DNA of 64,000 nucleotides from assembly GCF_004339765.1 (NCBI RefSeq), contig NZ_SMGO01000002.1:186001-250000 (forward strand), in the 5' to 3' direction. Source of the DNA: Albibacterium bauzanense (GTDB taxonomy: Bacteria > Bacteroidota > Bacteroidia > Sphingobacteriales > Sphingobacteriaceae). Positions 45,899 to 56,055 of the stretch are shown piece by piece; position 1 is the stretch's first letter; each line of letters opens with the position of its first letter. The notes under the pieces are model-generated. The model was given only the letters and a program-made list of their open reading frames with translations, searched no databases and was not told where the DNA came from. Both the position numbers and the translations under genes were made by a program.

Positions 45899-46747
45899 CA
45901 TTTCTACAAGTACATTCCACTTAAATTCCTCGTTTAGTTCCCAAATACGGATATAATAAAAGTTTTCAACGCGGTTGTTTTTGACAACTTTAGCACTTCC
46001 ATAAGAGTAAGCTAGTTCTCCACTATACGATCTATCAACCTCGATATTCTCTGTCTTAATCTCAATTTTATTAGTTTTCAGAAAATTAAGAATGTTCTCT
46101 TTACCTATTTGGGGGGCATAACCTGCGAATAACATTCGGGCATTTTCTCCTAAAAACTCTTTGTAGGCAACAACATTATCAGCCATTAGAACGGTCCCCA
46201 TTAAACGATCTGTACTACGAACTATATCTTCTCGTTGATTGAGACGCACTTCAGACTGTTGCTTAAAGTATTTTTCATTCGCAGGATTAACAAACTTAAT
46301 ACCTTCTTCTTTAGAAGGATTGGGATGCTCAATCTCGGCCTTCAAAGCTATCTTCCACTTACCGCGTCTATCTCTTTTCCATACAGTCAGATATTCTCCA
46401 TATTTTTCTCCGAAGCCTTTATTCTGCCAACTTATAGGACCGGTTGTAAAGCCCCACTCGTTACTTTTAGCAATCTTTGCCAATACTGGACGCCAGCTTA
46501 TGGAATCTGGGATATTAGGACGTGTTTTGAAATAATCAAAGGCAGGTTCAGGTGCCGGTTTAAAGTAGATAGAATTCCTATCTAGTGAATTCCTTAATCC
46601 TTCTAAGCTACCTTTATTAGCGCTCAGCTCCGAATCATAAATATCGGCAGCCACAATTTGGCCAACCATATTATTAGATTGAGCTAAAACGAAATGAGGG
46701 AAAGCAAGAAATGATATGGGAACGATCCATTTAAGGGCACAATGCAT
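45884..46747 (-). CDS. Secreted protein with NTF2/SnoaL-like domains
   Basis: 287 residues with an N-terminal signal peptide (about 1-22, ending VLAQ). Two NTF2-like (DUF4440/SnoaL) modules follow: residues about 25-145 (ending YGEYLTVWKRDRRGKWKIALK) and about 165-285 (ending YYIRIWELNEEFKWNVLVEML). Each module ends with the Trp-containing strand typical of the fold. No catalytic residues can be named. It is 18 bp downstream of cysS, possibly cotranscribed. Confidence 0.75.
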   Translation of the reverse strand: MHCALKWIVPISFLAFPHFVLAQSNNMVGQIVAADIYDSELSANKGSLEGLRNSLDRNSIYFKPAPEPAFDYFKTRPNIPDSISWRPVLAKIAKSNEWGFTTGPISWQNKGFGEKYGEYLTVWKRDRRGKWKIALKAEIEHPNPSKEEGIKFVNPANEKYFKQQSEVRLNQREDIVRSTDRLMGTVLMADNVVAYKEFLGENARMLFAGYAPQIGKENILNFLKTNKIEIKTENIEVDRSYSGELAYSYGSAKVVKNNRVENFYYIRIWELNEEFKWNVLVEMLFEK

Positions 46748-46765
46748 AATTTAAGTTTATGTTTT

Positions 46766-48232
46766 CTAATTTTTCAGCCAAAGGGTCGTAGATTTATTAT
46801 CTTTTAGCTGAATTCCAATTTTTTGAAGACTATCCCTGATCTTATCCGAACTTACATAGTCTCTGTTCTCTTTAGCTTCATTACGCAACCCGACAACAAT
46901 ATCCATCACTTTATCAAAGTCTTCATCCATCTTCAAGATATCATCTTTTAAACCCAATACTTCATAAACGAATTGCTCCATTAATGTTTTCAACTGGTCT
47001 ATTTGTTCTGAATTTAGAAATACCTTTTCATCATAAGCTCCGTTAATAATACGAACGCCTTCAAAAAGTTCAGCTATTAAAACCGGACTATTGAAATCAT
47101 CATTCATAGCTGTATAGCAACGGTCTTCTAATTCCGGAATATTAATATCATTCTCACGATCGGAAGGGTGAAGTTCTTTCAACAATACCATTGCATTCAT
47201 TAGGCGCTTAAATCCTTTTTCAGCTGCATCAAGAGCATCATTAGAAAAATCCAGCGTACTTCTATAATGAGCTTGCAACATAAAGAACCGGATGGACATT
47301 GGCGTATAACCTTTTTTAAGTAAAGGATGGCTACCTGTAAATAGTTCATGAGGCAAAAAGCCGTTACCGGCAGATTTTGACATACGAACACCGTTTACTG
47401 TAAGCATGTTCGTATGCATCCAATATTTTGCGGGATTGGTATGATTACAAGCTTGCGACTGGGCAATCTCATTGGTATGATGCGTAGCAGCCAAATCCAT
47501 CCCTCCACCATGAATATCAAACTGAGCGCCCAGATACTTATTACTCATTGCTGAGCATTCAATATGCCAACCAGGAAAACCTACTCCCCATGGAGAAGGC
47601 CAACGCATAATATGCTCTGGTTTTGCTTTTATCCATAATGCAAAGTCTAAGCGGCCTCGTTTCTCATCCTGGCCTCCTAGCTCTCTTGTATTATTAAGCA
47701 TATCTTCTAAGTTCCTATTAGTTAATAGGGTATAGTTATTTTCTTTGCTATATTTTTCTACGTCAAAATAGACAGTTCCATTAACAACATAGGCAAAGCC
47801 ATTGTCGATGATTTCCTTTACCATCTCAATTTGCTCAGATATATGACCGGTAGCAGTAGGTTCTATAGAAGGAGGAAGTGTATTAAAAAGTGTTAACACT
47901 TCATGAAAACCAAGTGTATATTTTTGAACAATTTCCATTGGTTCAACCTGCTCTAAACGGGCTTTCTTGGAGAACTTATCGTCCCCCTCGTCTCTATCTC
48001 CTTCTAAATGTCCGGCATCGGTTATATTTCTTACATACCTTACCTTATAACCCAGATGAAGCAAATAACGGAATATTAAATCAAAAGAAACAAAAGTACG
48101 GCAGTTTCCAAGATGGACATCACTATAAACTGTTGGACCACACACATACATACCAACAAACGGGCTGTTTAATGGCTCAAACTTCTCTTTAATTCGATTA
48201 ACTGTATTGTAAACTACAAGTGAATCTTTCAT
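46766..48232 (-). CDS. cysS: Cysteinyl-tRNA synthetase
   Basis: 488 residues. Class I synthetase. The HIGH-like motif is in [18 protein letters not shown], and the KMSKS motif is MSKSAGN. The zinc ligands lie in [15 protein letters not shown] and the [13 protein letters not shown] segment. It charges tRNA(Cys). Convergent genes are absent; the NTF2-like gene follows on the same strand. Confidence 0.97.
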   Translation of the reverse strand: MKDSLVVYNTVNRIKEKFEPLNSPFVGMYVCGPTVYSDVHLGNCRTFVSFDLIFRYLLHLGYKVRYVRNITDAGHLEGDRDEGDDKFSKKARLEQVEPMEIVQKYTLGFHEVLTLFNTLPPSIEPTATGHISEQIEMVKEIIDNGFAYVVNGTVYFDVEKYSKENNYTLLTNRNLEDMLNNTRELGGQDEKRGRLDFALWIKAKPEHIMRWPSPWGVGFPGWHIECSAMSNKYLGAQFDIHGGGMDLAATHHTNEIAQSQACNHTNPAKYWMHTNMLTVNGVRMSKSAGNGFLPHELFTGSHPLLKKGYTPMSIRFFMLQAHYRSTLDFSNDALDAAEKGFKRLMNAMVLLKELHPSDRENDINIPELEDRCYTAMNDDFNSPVLIAELFEGVRIINGAYDEKVFLNSEQIDQLKTLMEQFVYEVLGLKDDILKMDEDFDKVMDIVVGLRNEAKENRDYVSSDKIRDSLQKIGIQLKDNKSTTLWLKN

Positions 48233-48289
48233 GCTGCGAATTTACTAAAGAGATTTGAGATTATATTTTGGATTTATGTAATTTATAAG

Positions 48290-49399
48290 CTATAAGCGTA
48301 AATCACTCCAGATAGGATAATGATCGGATAGTTTTTTAGAAACGATTTGATAATTCTGAACATTAAACTCTCTACTAGCCAGAATATAATCGATCTGAAA
48401 ATTAGGGAATGCGCCGTTATAGGTTATACCAAAACCTCTGCCTTTTTCAACGAAAGCATTCTGCATATCGCCAGATAGTTTATTTACCGAATAGGATAAT
48501 GGAGTATCGTTAAAATCTCCTGCTACAATATAAGGTGTTTTTGCACCTTTTGTATGAGAATACAAGGAATCTATTTGTTTATTGCGTTTAATATAGGCCA
48601 GCTTCAACCGGCTGCCGATACGCCTGGTAGACTTCACATCTACATTTGCGGTTGGGATATCTTTCTTTATAAAATCGTAATCTTCTTGTTTAAAACCTAC
48701 TGATTGAAGATGTACATTGTATATCCGGAATTTCTTACCTTCCTTATTAATATCGCTGTATACTATTTTATTTACAATTCCGGTTTCTGTATTGATATCA
48801 ACATTGCCTGAACTTGTGATGGGATACTTTGAGAAGATGGCTATTCCATAGGCATCATAATCGTTTCGGGCGGATGGAATAAAATAGGAGAAGTTTAATC
48901 CCAGTTCTTCCATATATCGCTTTCTCATATTATTTCTGCCTTTAGTTCTTGAATAAAATTCTTGAATACAAAGCACATCAGGCGATACCTCTTTTATTAA
49001 TTCTAAAATATCTCCTTGATTTTGAGCATCCTTACCTTCATCATCATGAAACATCCTTACATTATAACTCATTACCCGAATGGTGCTGGTATCTCGTTCT
49101 AACGTATCGGGAACAGCTTCATTAAACCCAAAATTCTTATTGATTGCTGACCATCCTATTCCAATTGCTATTAACGAAATAAGTGCGAATGAGGCTTTGC
49201 GAAAGAGCCAAAATACTATAAATAATATGTTAACAGCTAATAGGATTGGGTATGCAATTCCTAAGAATGCTATGGGCCAAAACATCTGTGGCTTAATAAA
49301 TGGTGCCAGGTAGCTTAACAGTAAAACGACCACAGCTATACCATTAAACACCAATATAAATTTACTTGTTAATCCTAATGGTTTTCTCCTAGGCCGCAT
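48290..49399 (-). CDS. Membrane-anchored endonuclease/exonuclease/phosphatase family protein
   Basis: 369 residues. Three N-terminal membrane helices (about 12-32, 37-60, 68-86) anchor a C-terminal EEP domain. Catalytic motifs: VMSYNVRMFHDDEG, LCIQEFYSRTKGR, YIVAGDFNDTPLS and LSDHYPIWSDL. Such proteins cleave phosphodiesters in nucleic acids or lipids; the membrane anchor makes a periplasmic or lipid substrate plausible, but not shown. It lies 10 bp after a rhomboid gene in the mutL-rhomboid-rhomboid-EEP block. Confidence 0.88.
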   Translation of the reverse strand: MRPRRKPLGLTSKFILVFNGIAVVVLLLSYLAPFIKPQMFWPIAFLGIAYPILLAVNILFIVFWLFRKASFALISLIAIGIGWSAINKNFGFNEAVPDTLERDTSTIRVMSYNVRMFHDDEGKDAQNQGDILELIKEVSPDVLCIQEFYSRTKGRNNMRKRYMEELGLNFSYFIPSARNDYDAYGIAIFSKYPITSSGNVDINTETGIVNKIVYSDINKEGKKFRIYNVHLQSVGFKQEDYDFIKKDIPTANVDVKSTRRIGSRLKLAYIKRNKQIDSLYSHTKGAKTPYIVAGDFNDTPLSYSVNKLSGDMQNAFVEKGRGFGITYNGAFPNFQIDYILASREFNVQNYQIVSKKLSDHYPIWSDLRL

Positions 49400-49409
49400 C
49401 TCTTTCTTT

Positions 49410-50279
49410 CTAACTTTGATCTTGTTTACTTGCTTTAAACAAGGCCGCTTTCTCCTCTTTTGTTAAATTTTCATAGCCTGATTGAGATATCTTATCAAGA
49501 ATGGTATCAATATATTCCTGGTTTGGAATAGTACGCGATGTTTTTACGGGTTGTTCGTTTTTAAAAACCTTCAGTTTGGGCTTTTTCTTGCCTTTAACAA
49601 AGATTTTGCTCCAATCATTCCCTTTCTGCAGTTGACTAATATATAAATAACCAAAAAGCGCTCCGCCTAAGTGTGAAAGGCTTCCACCAGGATTTGCTCC
49701 TGCTATTCCGATTAGATCTAAAATAATAAATACTGAGGCTAAATATTTTAATTTAACATTTCCAAAGAACAGCATTCTGATTGCATAATCTGGCAATAAG
49801 GTTGCAGTTCCAACAACAATTGCGCTCACTGCTGCTGAAGAACCCAGCAACACGCTAAGCTGTGCATCATTCTTAAACACAGGCAGAAAGTTATACAGTA
49901 AAATGAACGCTACTCCACCCATTAGTCCACCTGCAAGATAGTTGAAGATGAATTGTCGCCGATTTAAGAAATCAAGAAATATTTGACCCAGCCAGAACAG
50001 CCATAACATATTAAATAAGATATGAAAGAACTCCCTTTGCGTAAACATGTAAGTAATGATCGTCCATGGTTTCATTACAAATGCAGCAAAACTTGCCGGC
50101 ATCATTAATTGATTCTGCAATGGCTCGCTTATTAAGCCTGCTTGTCCGAAGAGGAACTCAATTACATACAACAGATTAAGCAACAAGAAAACACCTACAT
50201 TGATTGCAATGAATTGGTAAAGTGGGTTCCCTGATTTAAAGACCCTATATCGCAGATCGCTTAAAATTGAGCTTCTCAT
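49410..50279 (-). CDS. Rhomboid-family intramembrane protease, variant active site
   Basis: 289 residues with six or so membrane helices. The rhomboid HxxxN-type block HILFNMLWLFWLGQ and the histidine in SLSHLGGALFGYLYI are present. The nucleophile segment is LLGSSAAVSAI: the serine is kept but the usual GxSG is GSSA. The C-terminal tail (about 220-289) is basic and cytoplasmic. It lies in tandem with a second rhomboid and mutL. Activity is possible but less certain than for the neighbour. Confidence 0.85.
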   Translation of the reverse strand: MRSSILSDLRYRVFKSGNPLYQFIAINVGVFLLLNLLYVIEFLFGQAGLISEPLQNQLMMPASFAAFVMKPWTIITYMFTQREFFHILFNMLWLFWLGQIFLDFLNRRQFIFNYLAGGLMGGVAFILLYNFLPVFKNDAQLSVLLGSSAAVSAIVVGTATLLPDYAIRMLFFGNVKLKYLASVFIILDLIGIAGANPGGSLSHLGGALFGYLYISQLQKGNDWSKIFVKGKKKPKLKVFKNEQPVKTSRTIPNQEYIDTILDKISQSGYENLTKEEKAALFKASKQDQS

Positions 50280-50347
50280 TAAAAACTTTTATTTATAGTT
50301 TGAAATTACAAATCGTTTGCGCAAAATACAAATAAAGTGCATGTGCT

Positions 50348-51073
50348 CTACCATGGTTGTGGCCTTCCGATACGCCATATTTTTAAAAGTAAGAATCCAA
50401 ACAAAGCACCTCCTAAATGAGCAAAATGGGCAACCGAATCACCTGAAAAACGAGAAAACCCTAAAAACAGTTCGATTAATATATAAACCGGAATAAAGTA
50501 TTTTGCTTTTACAGGTACTGGAATAAACATTAAATAAAGTGAAGTGTTTGGGAAAAGATATCCAAAAGCCACTAACACTCCAAATATTGCTCCAGAGGCA
50601 CCGACCATTGGCGTATTATAAGTTACCGCTAATGAACGAAGACCTTCTTGTGTAAGTCCGGGAAAGTTACTGGAAATCATTCCGGTTGATCTGTCGTATT
50701 CAAAGAAATCTCTTGCAAAAGGTGTTCCTACCAGTTGGTATACTTCAATTCCCTGAACAAAAAACTGCAATGCTAAAGCACCCAGTCCTGTAATTAAATA
50801 AAAATTGATGAACTTCTTTGGTCCGAGAATTCGCTCAATAACAGGTCCGAACATAAACAAAGCGAACATGTTAAAGAAAATATGAGCAAAACCTCCATGC
50901 ATAAACATATAGGTTATCACCTGCCAGCTATGAAACATAACCGAGTCTGGATAGTAAACTCCAAATAACATATTGGCCTGTGTAAAAATCATTGAGCCAA
51001 CAAATCCGATAATATTAAATATTAACAGATTCTTAACTACGGGGGTCATAAGGAGGTTTGTAAACATCTTCAA
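50348..51073 (-). CDS. Rhomboid-family intramembrane serine protease
   Basis: 241 residues with six membrane helices. Canonical active-site elements: HIFFNMFALFMFGP, nucleophile VGASGAIFG and histidine AHFAHLGGALFG. It should cut membrane-spanning substrates. It starts three bases after the mutL stop (51077), so the two are cotranscribed. Substrates are unknown. Confidence 0.93.
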   Translation of the reverse strand: MKMFTNLLMTPVVKNLLIFNIIGFVGSMIFTQANMLFGVYYPDSVMFHSWQVITYMFMHGGFAHIFFNMFALFMFGPVIERILGPKKFINFYLITGLGALALQFFVQGIEVYQLVGTPFARDFFEYDRSTGMISSNFPGLTQEGLRSLAVTYNTPMVGASGAIFGVLVAFGYLFPNTSLYLMFIPVPVKAKYFIPVYILIELFLGFSRFSGDSVAHFAHLGGALFGFLLLKIWRIGRPQPW

Positions 51074-51076
51074 TCT

Positions 51077-52927
51077 TTAATTTAATTTTCCAAATTTTTC
51101 CAATAATTCCTTGAGCGTAAAGGTAATGATTATAGGTTTACCGCTTAAAGAAACATTGGGGCTTTCACAAGCAAACAATTGATCAATCAGATCTCCCATT
51201 GCCTCTTTACTAAGAGATGTTCCACTTTTGATTGCTGCATTTCTAGCCAAACTACGTGCCAAACTTTCACGTTTAGAAAGGCGATCAACTGCTTGATAAT
51301 TTTTATAAGTTTCTAATAATTGTTCAATAACCTGAGTCTCACTAAAGCCTGGTCCGATATCTGCTGGAATGCCCTCAATGATCAACGCAGTTTTACCAAA
51401 AGGGCGAACCTGAAAACCTAAGACTTCAATCTGAGGCAATAGGTCTTGTATTAATTCAAAATCTGATGTACTTAGCGTTACTGTTTGTGGGAACAAGCTT
51501 TGCTGGCTTGCACCTTTATGATTTTCTAGCTGTTGAATAAATCGCTCATAAAGCACTCTTTCATGGGCAGATTGCTGTTCAACTACAATAAAGCCCGATT
51601 TAATTTGTGAGATAATCAAGCAATTATGCAGTTGAAATATTTGTTTCTCAGAAGAAAAAGTAGTCTTTACATTTTCTTCATTATGTAAATGAAGTTGACT
51701 GACTTCAGCTTTATCGGATATCTCATATAGAGTTTCCCAGTTATGGTTTATTGGGCTTTTGAAGGATGAATTACCCCCTGAGCCACTTATGCCTGTTTGC
51801 TTACTCTTTCCGGCATCATCAAAAGGATTAAACTTTGGATTAAAGCTGATTGAGGGAGCTACAATCTCGTTCATCGGCTTTGGACTTATCATTTGATTAA
51901 ATCCGGTTTCCTGATTAAAATCTAAGGAAGGGGTGATATTATATTTTCCTAATGAGCGCTTTACGGCTGAACGTACTATTGCATAAATAGACCGATCGTC
52001 CTGATACTTTATTTCAGTTTTGGTAGGGTGTACGTTGATATCTATTTTAGAGGGATCTATATCAATAAACAAAACATATAATGGATAGCTGTCTGTTGAT
52101 AACAACTCATTATAAGCGCCCATTACGGCATGATTAAGATAAGGGTCTTTGATAAACCGCTTGTTTACAAAGAAATATTGCTCTCCGCGTGTTTTCTTTG
52201 CAAATTCAGGCTTTCCAACAAAACCTTTTAAATTAATTATGGAGGTTTCCTCCTCTACCGGAACTAAACGTTGATTATAACTACTGCCAAAGACATGGAT
52301 AATCCGTTGCTTCAGGCCCGAAACAGGCAAATGAAACAGCTCATTTCCATCATGATGAAGACTAAAGAAAATTCCCGGATTAGCCAGTGCAAGGCGTTGA
52401 AACTCATCAACGATATGTTTTAATTCTACTGAATTACTTTTAAGAAAGTTTCGTCTGGCAGGAATGTTATAAAAGAGATTTTTAATACTGATGCTAGTTC
52501 CGGCTGCTGTAGCAATCGGTTCTTGGTTAATAACCTTTGACCCTTCTATTTCAACACAGGTGCCAAGCTCATCTTCGTGTCTTCTTGTTTTTAACTCTAC
52601 TTGTGCAATAGCCGCGATAGAAGCCATAGCTTCACCCCGAAAACCCATGGTTCTAATAGCAAAAAGATCTTCTGCCCGCTTTATCTTAGACGTAGCATGG
52701 CGCTCAAAACACAATCGTGCATCGGTTACGCTCATTCCACAGCCATTATCAATTACCTGGATTAATGACTTTCCGGCATCTTTAATTATCAATTGAATCT
52801 TGTCTGCTCCTGCATCAATAGAATTCTCCAATAATTCCTTCACTGCAGAGGCTGGTCTCTGTACCACCTCTCCTGCAGCTATCTGGTTTGCTACTGAATC
52901 AGGTAGCAGGCTTATTATATCAGACAT
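51077..52927 (-). CDS. mutL: DNA mismatch repair protein MutL
   Basis: 616 residues. The GHKL ATPase N-terminus (IAAGEVVQRPASAVKELLENSIDAGA, cut here in two blocks; DNGCGM; GFRGEAMASIAA) is intact. It links MutS mismatch recognition to strand removal. The C-terminal endonuclease motif DQHA(x)2E(x)4E is replaced by EQQSAHERVLYE (from residue 450), and later cysteine/histidine motifs are also changed (ARN at 561, SLSGKP at 593). The nicking endonuclease is therefore probably lost. It lies in the same block as miaA and two rhomboids. Confidence 0.95.
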   Translation of the reverse strand: MSDIISLLPDSVANQIAAGEVVQRPASAVKELLENSIDAGADKIQLIIKDAGKSLIQVIDNGCGMSVTDARLCFERHATSKIKRAEDLFAIRTMGFRGEAMASIAAIAQVELKTRRHEDELGTCVEIEGSKVINQEPIATAAGTSISIKNLFYNIPARRNFLKSNSVELKHIVDEFQRLALANPGIFFSLHHDGNELFHLPVSGLKQRIIHVFGSSYNQRLVPVEEETSIINLKGFVGKPEFAKKTRGEQYFFVNKRFIKDPYLNHAVMGAYNELLSTDSYPLYVLFIDIDPSKIDINVHPTKTEIKYQDDRSIYAIVRSAVKRSLGKYNITPSLDFNQETGFNQMISPKPMNEIVAPSISFNPKFNPFDDAGKSKQTGISGSGGNSSFKSPINHNWETLYEISDKAEVSQLHLHNEENVKTTFSSEKQIFQLHNCLIISQIKSGFIVVEQQSAHERVLYERFIQQLENHKGASQQSLFPQTVTLSTSDFELIQDLLPQIEVLGFQVRPFGKTALIIEGIPADIGPGFSETQVIEQLLETYKNYQAVDRLSKRESLARSLARNAAIKSGTSLSKEAMGDLIDQLFACESPNVSLSGKPIIITFTLKELLEKFGKLN

Positions 52928-52933
52928 ACGTCG

Positions 52934-53842
52934 CTAAGGTACGAATTTGGTAATAAAATCTAACCGTTCAGTTAATGTGTTTTGATTTACCCAATGGATT
53001 TTCAAGCCATCTTTTTCCATTTTTCGGAAATAAGTCATTTGTCTCTTTGCAAATTGGTGAATTGCTATCTCTAGCTTATTGAAACATTCTTCGAGTGTAT
53101 AATCACCCTGAAGATGCTGTGTAATTATTTTATATTCCAAGCCATAAAAGATCAACATATCTGCTGAAATACCCTTATCCAGAAGTTGCTGAACCTCATC
53201 AATAAGGCCTTTATCAAAACGTTCGCGTAATCTTTCACTAATGTTTGACCGGCGAGTATCCAAATCTAAGTTTATTCCAAAAATAATGGGCTCTATTGAT
53301 AGGTCAGGCTCTTCTAGCAGTTCATTTCCTTCTAACCACTTTGCAATTTCGATTGCTCTTATTAACCGCTTATGTGTACTTATATCTGCATTGAATGAAT
53401 GAGCTTTTGGTAGCTTTTCGAATAGTTGTTTTAAATCAGAATACTCTTTGTCGATTAATGAATCGCGCAATGTGAAATCTCTTGGAATATAGGTATGTGA
53501 AAAATTTTGCAGAACTGCTTGAATATAAAGCCCTGTTCCTCCGGATAAGATGGGTATCCGTTTTCGGCTCCTTATTTCACGAACTACTCGTTTAAAATCT
53601 TTTTGAAACTGACTGACTCCATATATTTCTCCGGCATCAAGAATATCGATTAAATGATAGGGAACATCACCATACTCTTCCAGATCTTTACCGGTTCCGA
53701 TATCCATACCCCGATAAACCTGACGAGAATCGGCACTGATGATCTCTCCATCTACCATCTTGGCCAAAGCAACCGCCAGCGTCGTTTTGCCAGAAGCTGT
53801 AGGACCCAGTATACATATTAAATCAAACTTTTCTTCTTCCAA
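52934..53842 (-). CDS. miaA: tRNA dimethylallyltransferase MiaA
   Basis: 302 residues. It adds the dimethylallyl group to A37 of tRNA; MiaB (also in this window) acts next. The P-loop is GPTASGKT (13-20), then EIISADSRQVYRGMDIGT and the C-terminal FAKRQMTYFRK. The start is a TTG at 53842: no ATG lies upstream in frame and the P-loop position is normal. Seven bases separate it from the mutL start. Confidence 0.95.
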   Translation of the reverse strand: MEEEKFDLICILGPTASGKTTLAVALAKMVDGEIISADSRQVYRGMDIGTGKDLEEYGDVPYHLIDILDAGEIYGVSQFQKDFKRVVREIRSRKRIPILSGGTGLYIQAVLQNFSHTYIPRDFTLRDSLIDKEYSDLKQLFEKLPKAHSFNADISTHKRLIRAIEIAKWLEGNELLEEPDLSIEPIIFGINLDLDTRRSNISERLRERFDKGLIDEVQQLLDKGISADMLIFYGLEYKIITQHLQGDYTLEECFNKLEIAIHQFAKRQMTYFRKMEKDGLKIHWVNQNTLTERLDFITKFVP

Positions 53843-53858
53843 TCTGCTAAAATAATAT

Positions 53859-53887
53859 GAGCCTGGCAGAATATCTCTACCAGGCTC
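53859..53887 (-). terminator. Hairpin after the Gfo/Idh oxidoreductase gene
   Basis: GAGCCTGG / CCAGGCTC with a 13-base loop, 21 bp beyond the oxidoreductase stop; the following complement sequence is AT-rich. Confidence 0.55.
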
Positions 53888-53907
53888 TTAATTAATAGAT
53901 CAGGTAA

Positions 53908-55077
53908 TTAATCTACCTTAATCCACTTTTCATTACTGTTATTACTTTCAACTACTTTATCAACGAAAGCCATGCCTCTTACACCTTCATCAACTTGAGG
54001 GAAATCAAGCATTTCTGCCGTTGGAGTTTCACCGTTCAATTTAGCAGAAACAGTTAAAACGAAGTTACGGTAGATGTTAGCAAATGCCTCTAAAAGCCCT
54101 TCTGGGTGACCTGCAGGAATACGTGTATTGTGCGTAGCAAAACTACTTAATGTATATGGCTCCATGTAAGCATTACCCGGACGATATACTTGTACCGGGC
54201 GATCTAATAATTTAACATATAAATTATTAGGATCGTGTTGCTTCCATTCTAAACCACCTTTTTCTCCATAAATCCGCATAGAGATCGCATTTTCCTCACC
54301 CGCTGCAATTTGTGTTGCAATTAATACTCCGTTAGCACCATTATTAAAACGTAGTAAAACGTTTCCGTCATCATCTAACATTCTTCCTTCTACTACGATG
54401 GATAAATCAGCATTAAGTTCAGATATTTTTAAGCCGGTAACGTATTCTGCTAAATGAGCTACGTGAGTACCAATATCGCCCATAGCACCACTTTTACCTG
54501 ATTTCTTAGGATCTGTTCTCCAGGCTGCACCTGCATTTCCTTCTCTTTCTGAAAGACGGCTTAACCATCCTTGAGGATATTCAACAATTACTTTTCTGAT
54601 TTTTCCAAGCTCACCATTGGCAACCATAGCTTTCGCCTGTTTAACCATTGGATAGCCACTATAGGTATGTGTTAATGCTAATGTCAAGCCTGTTTTTTCA
54701 ACAATTTCTTTTAGTTCAACAGCCTCTTCTAATGAAAAAGTCATTGGCTTCTCAATGACAACATTAAAACCATTTTCTAAAGCCATTTTGGCTGGAGCGA
54801 AATGAACGAAGTTAGGAGTAACAATCGTTAAGAAATCCATTCTTACATCTGCAGGTAGCTGGCTTTCTTTTTCAATCATTTCCTGATATGTAAGATATAC
54901 TCGATCAGGGTTTACAAAAAGGGCTTCACCAGATTCTTTACTTACTTTAGGGTCAACACTGAATGCACCACATACAAGTTCAACTAATCCGTCCATGAAT
55001 GCAGCTCTACGGTGTACAGCGCCAATAAAGGCATCATTTCCACCACCAAGCATACCCATTCTCAATTTTCTTTTCAT
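53908..55077 (-). CDS. Gfo/Idh/MocA-family oxidoreductase
   Basis: 389 residues from the ATG at 55077; the TTG eight codons earlier is less likely. The Rossmann N-terminus MGMLGGGNDAFIGAVHRR binds NAD(P). VIEKPMTFS carries the catalytic lysine (EKP motif), and GDIGTHVAHLAEYV provides the conserved histidine. Such enzymes oxidise or reduce sugars or cyclitols; the substrate is unknown. Monocistronic, with a hairpin terminator. Confidence 0.92.
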   Translation of the reverse strand: MKRKLRMGMLGGGNDAFIGAVHRRAAFMDGLVELVCGAFSVDPKVSKESGEALFVNPDRVYLTYQEMIEKESQLPADVRMDFLTIVTPNFVHFAPAKMALENGFNVVIEKPMTFSLEEAVELKEIVEKTGLTLALTHTYSGYPMVKQAKAMVANGELGKIRKVIVEYPQGWLSRLSEREGNAGAAWRTDPKKSGKSGAMGDIGTHVAHLAEYVTGLKISELNADLSIVVEGRMLDDDGNVLLRFNNGANGVLIATQIAAGEENAISMRIYGEKGGLEWKQHDPNNLYVKLLDRPVQVYRPGNAYMEPYTLSSFATHNTRIPAGHPEGLLEAFANIYRNFVLTVSAKLNGETPTAEMLDFPQVDEGVRGMAFVDKVVESNNSNEKWIKVD

Positions 55078-55156
55078 AGTGTTATTTAATTTATTCTTCA
55101 ATTTATTGTAAAGCTAAATATATAAATTCTAATCGTAAATTAAATCGATCTTACGA

Positions 55157-55939
55157 TTAACAATATTTTATCATTTTAATACTGCCTGAATTGGCAACTC
55201 TATAAAAAGAGGTATTACTCAGGCTATGATCTTCAAACTTTGGAATCAAAAGTCTTTCGTTATTTTCTTTATTCACAAAGAAAACTTGAGGATCTGTGAC
55301 CATGATCTTTATAAAGCCTAGTTTTTCAAATTTACTTCCATCCGACCAATCTGCATCCACATAAGTCATAACATCATTGGGTTTAAAATCATGGACAAAA
55401 GCTTTCAATAGCTTACTAAACCCTCCTATTACTACCAATTGTTGTTTTGAACAGAATCTCAAACATTCAAAAGACCGATAGTTTTCTGAATGTCTCATTA
55501 ACCTTCCTCCGCTAAAAACCATAATCGCAACCAATTCTCCCTGAAAGAATAAACCGTATCGGTACTTTCCAGGTAACTCTACTTGTAAATGATGCTCTTT
55601 CTGAAAACTTAAAGCAGTTTGTTTATCGATACGAGCTGTAACACATTGACGTGCATATACACGTTCTCCCTTTCCTACTAGTACTTTAATTCTGTTCAAT
55701 AACAATTGTGGTTTACGAAGCCAAACATCCTCATCAATATGAATAAAGAGCTTACTGGATTCTTGATCCTCAAATTTTATTTTAGAAGCACCTTGCAGAT
55801 AAAATACTAAAAGGTAATCACTTTCTAAAATCTCTATAGCAAAGGTTTGACTATTAATCTCTTTAAGCGTAATAGAAGAGTCCAGCCGATTTCTTAATCC
55901 ATCGATAAATTCAGAAACGCTCTGAGGAATAATACCCAT
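55157..55939 (-). CDS. Unknown protein resembling phage-type acyltransferase-like domains
   Basis: 260 residues, cytoplasmic. The C-terminal half has FQKEHHLQVELPGKYRYGLF, ELVAIMVFSGGRLM, SFECLRFCSK, VVIGGFSKLLKAFV and YVDADWSDGSKFEKLGFI. This order looks like the GNAT-like domain often found in phage and homing-endonuclease proteins. The N-terminal half is not recognised (contains VWLRKPQLLLNRIK). The similarity is from memory of pattern and not a search. No mobile genes are beside it. Confidence 0.6.
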   Translation of the reverse strand: MGIIPQSVSEFIDGLRNRLDSSITLKEINSQTFAIEILESDYLLVFYLQGASKIKFEDQESSKLFIHIDEDVWLRKPQLLLNRIKVLVGKGERVYARQCVTARIDKQTALSFQKEHHLQVELPGKYRYGLFFQGELVAIMVFSGGRLMRHSENYRSFECLRFCSKQQLVVIGGFSKLLKAFVHDFKPNDVMTYVDADWSDGSKFEKLGFIKIMVTDPQVFFVNKENNERLLIPKFEDHSLSNTSFYRVANSGSIKMIKYC

Positions 55940-56055
55940 GCTGCAAATATCTTAAAAATCTTAATACATGCTTGTTCATAAAATCCTTTTAACAGCAATG
56001 CATAATTAAATAAAATATAAAATTGTATATATTAGAAAGATCTAAAGATATTCAA

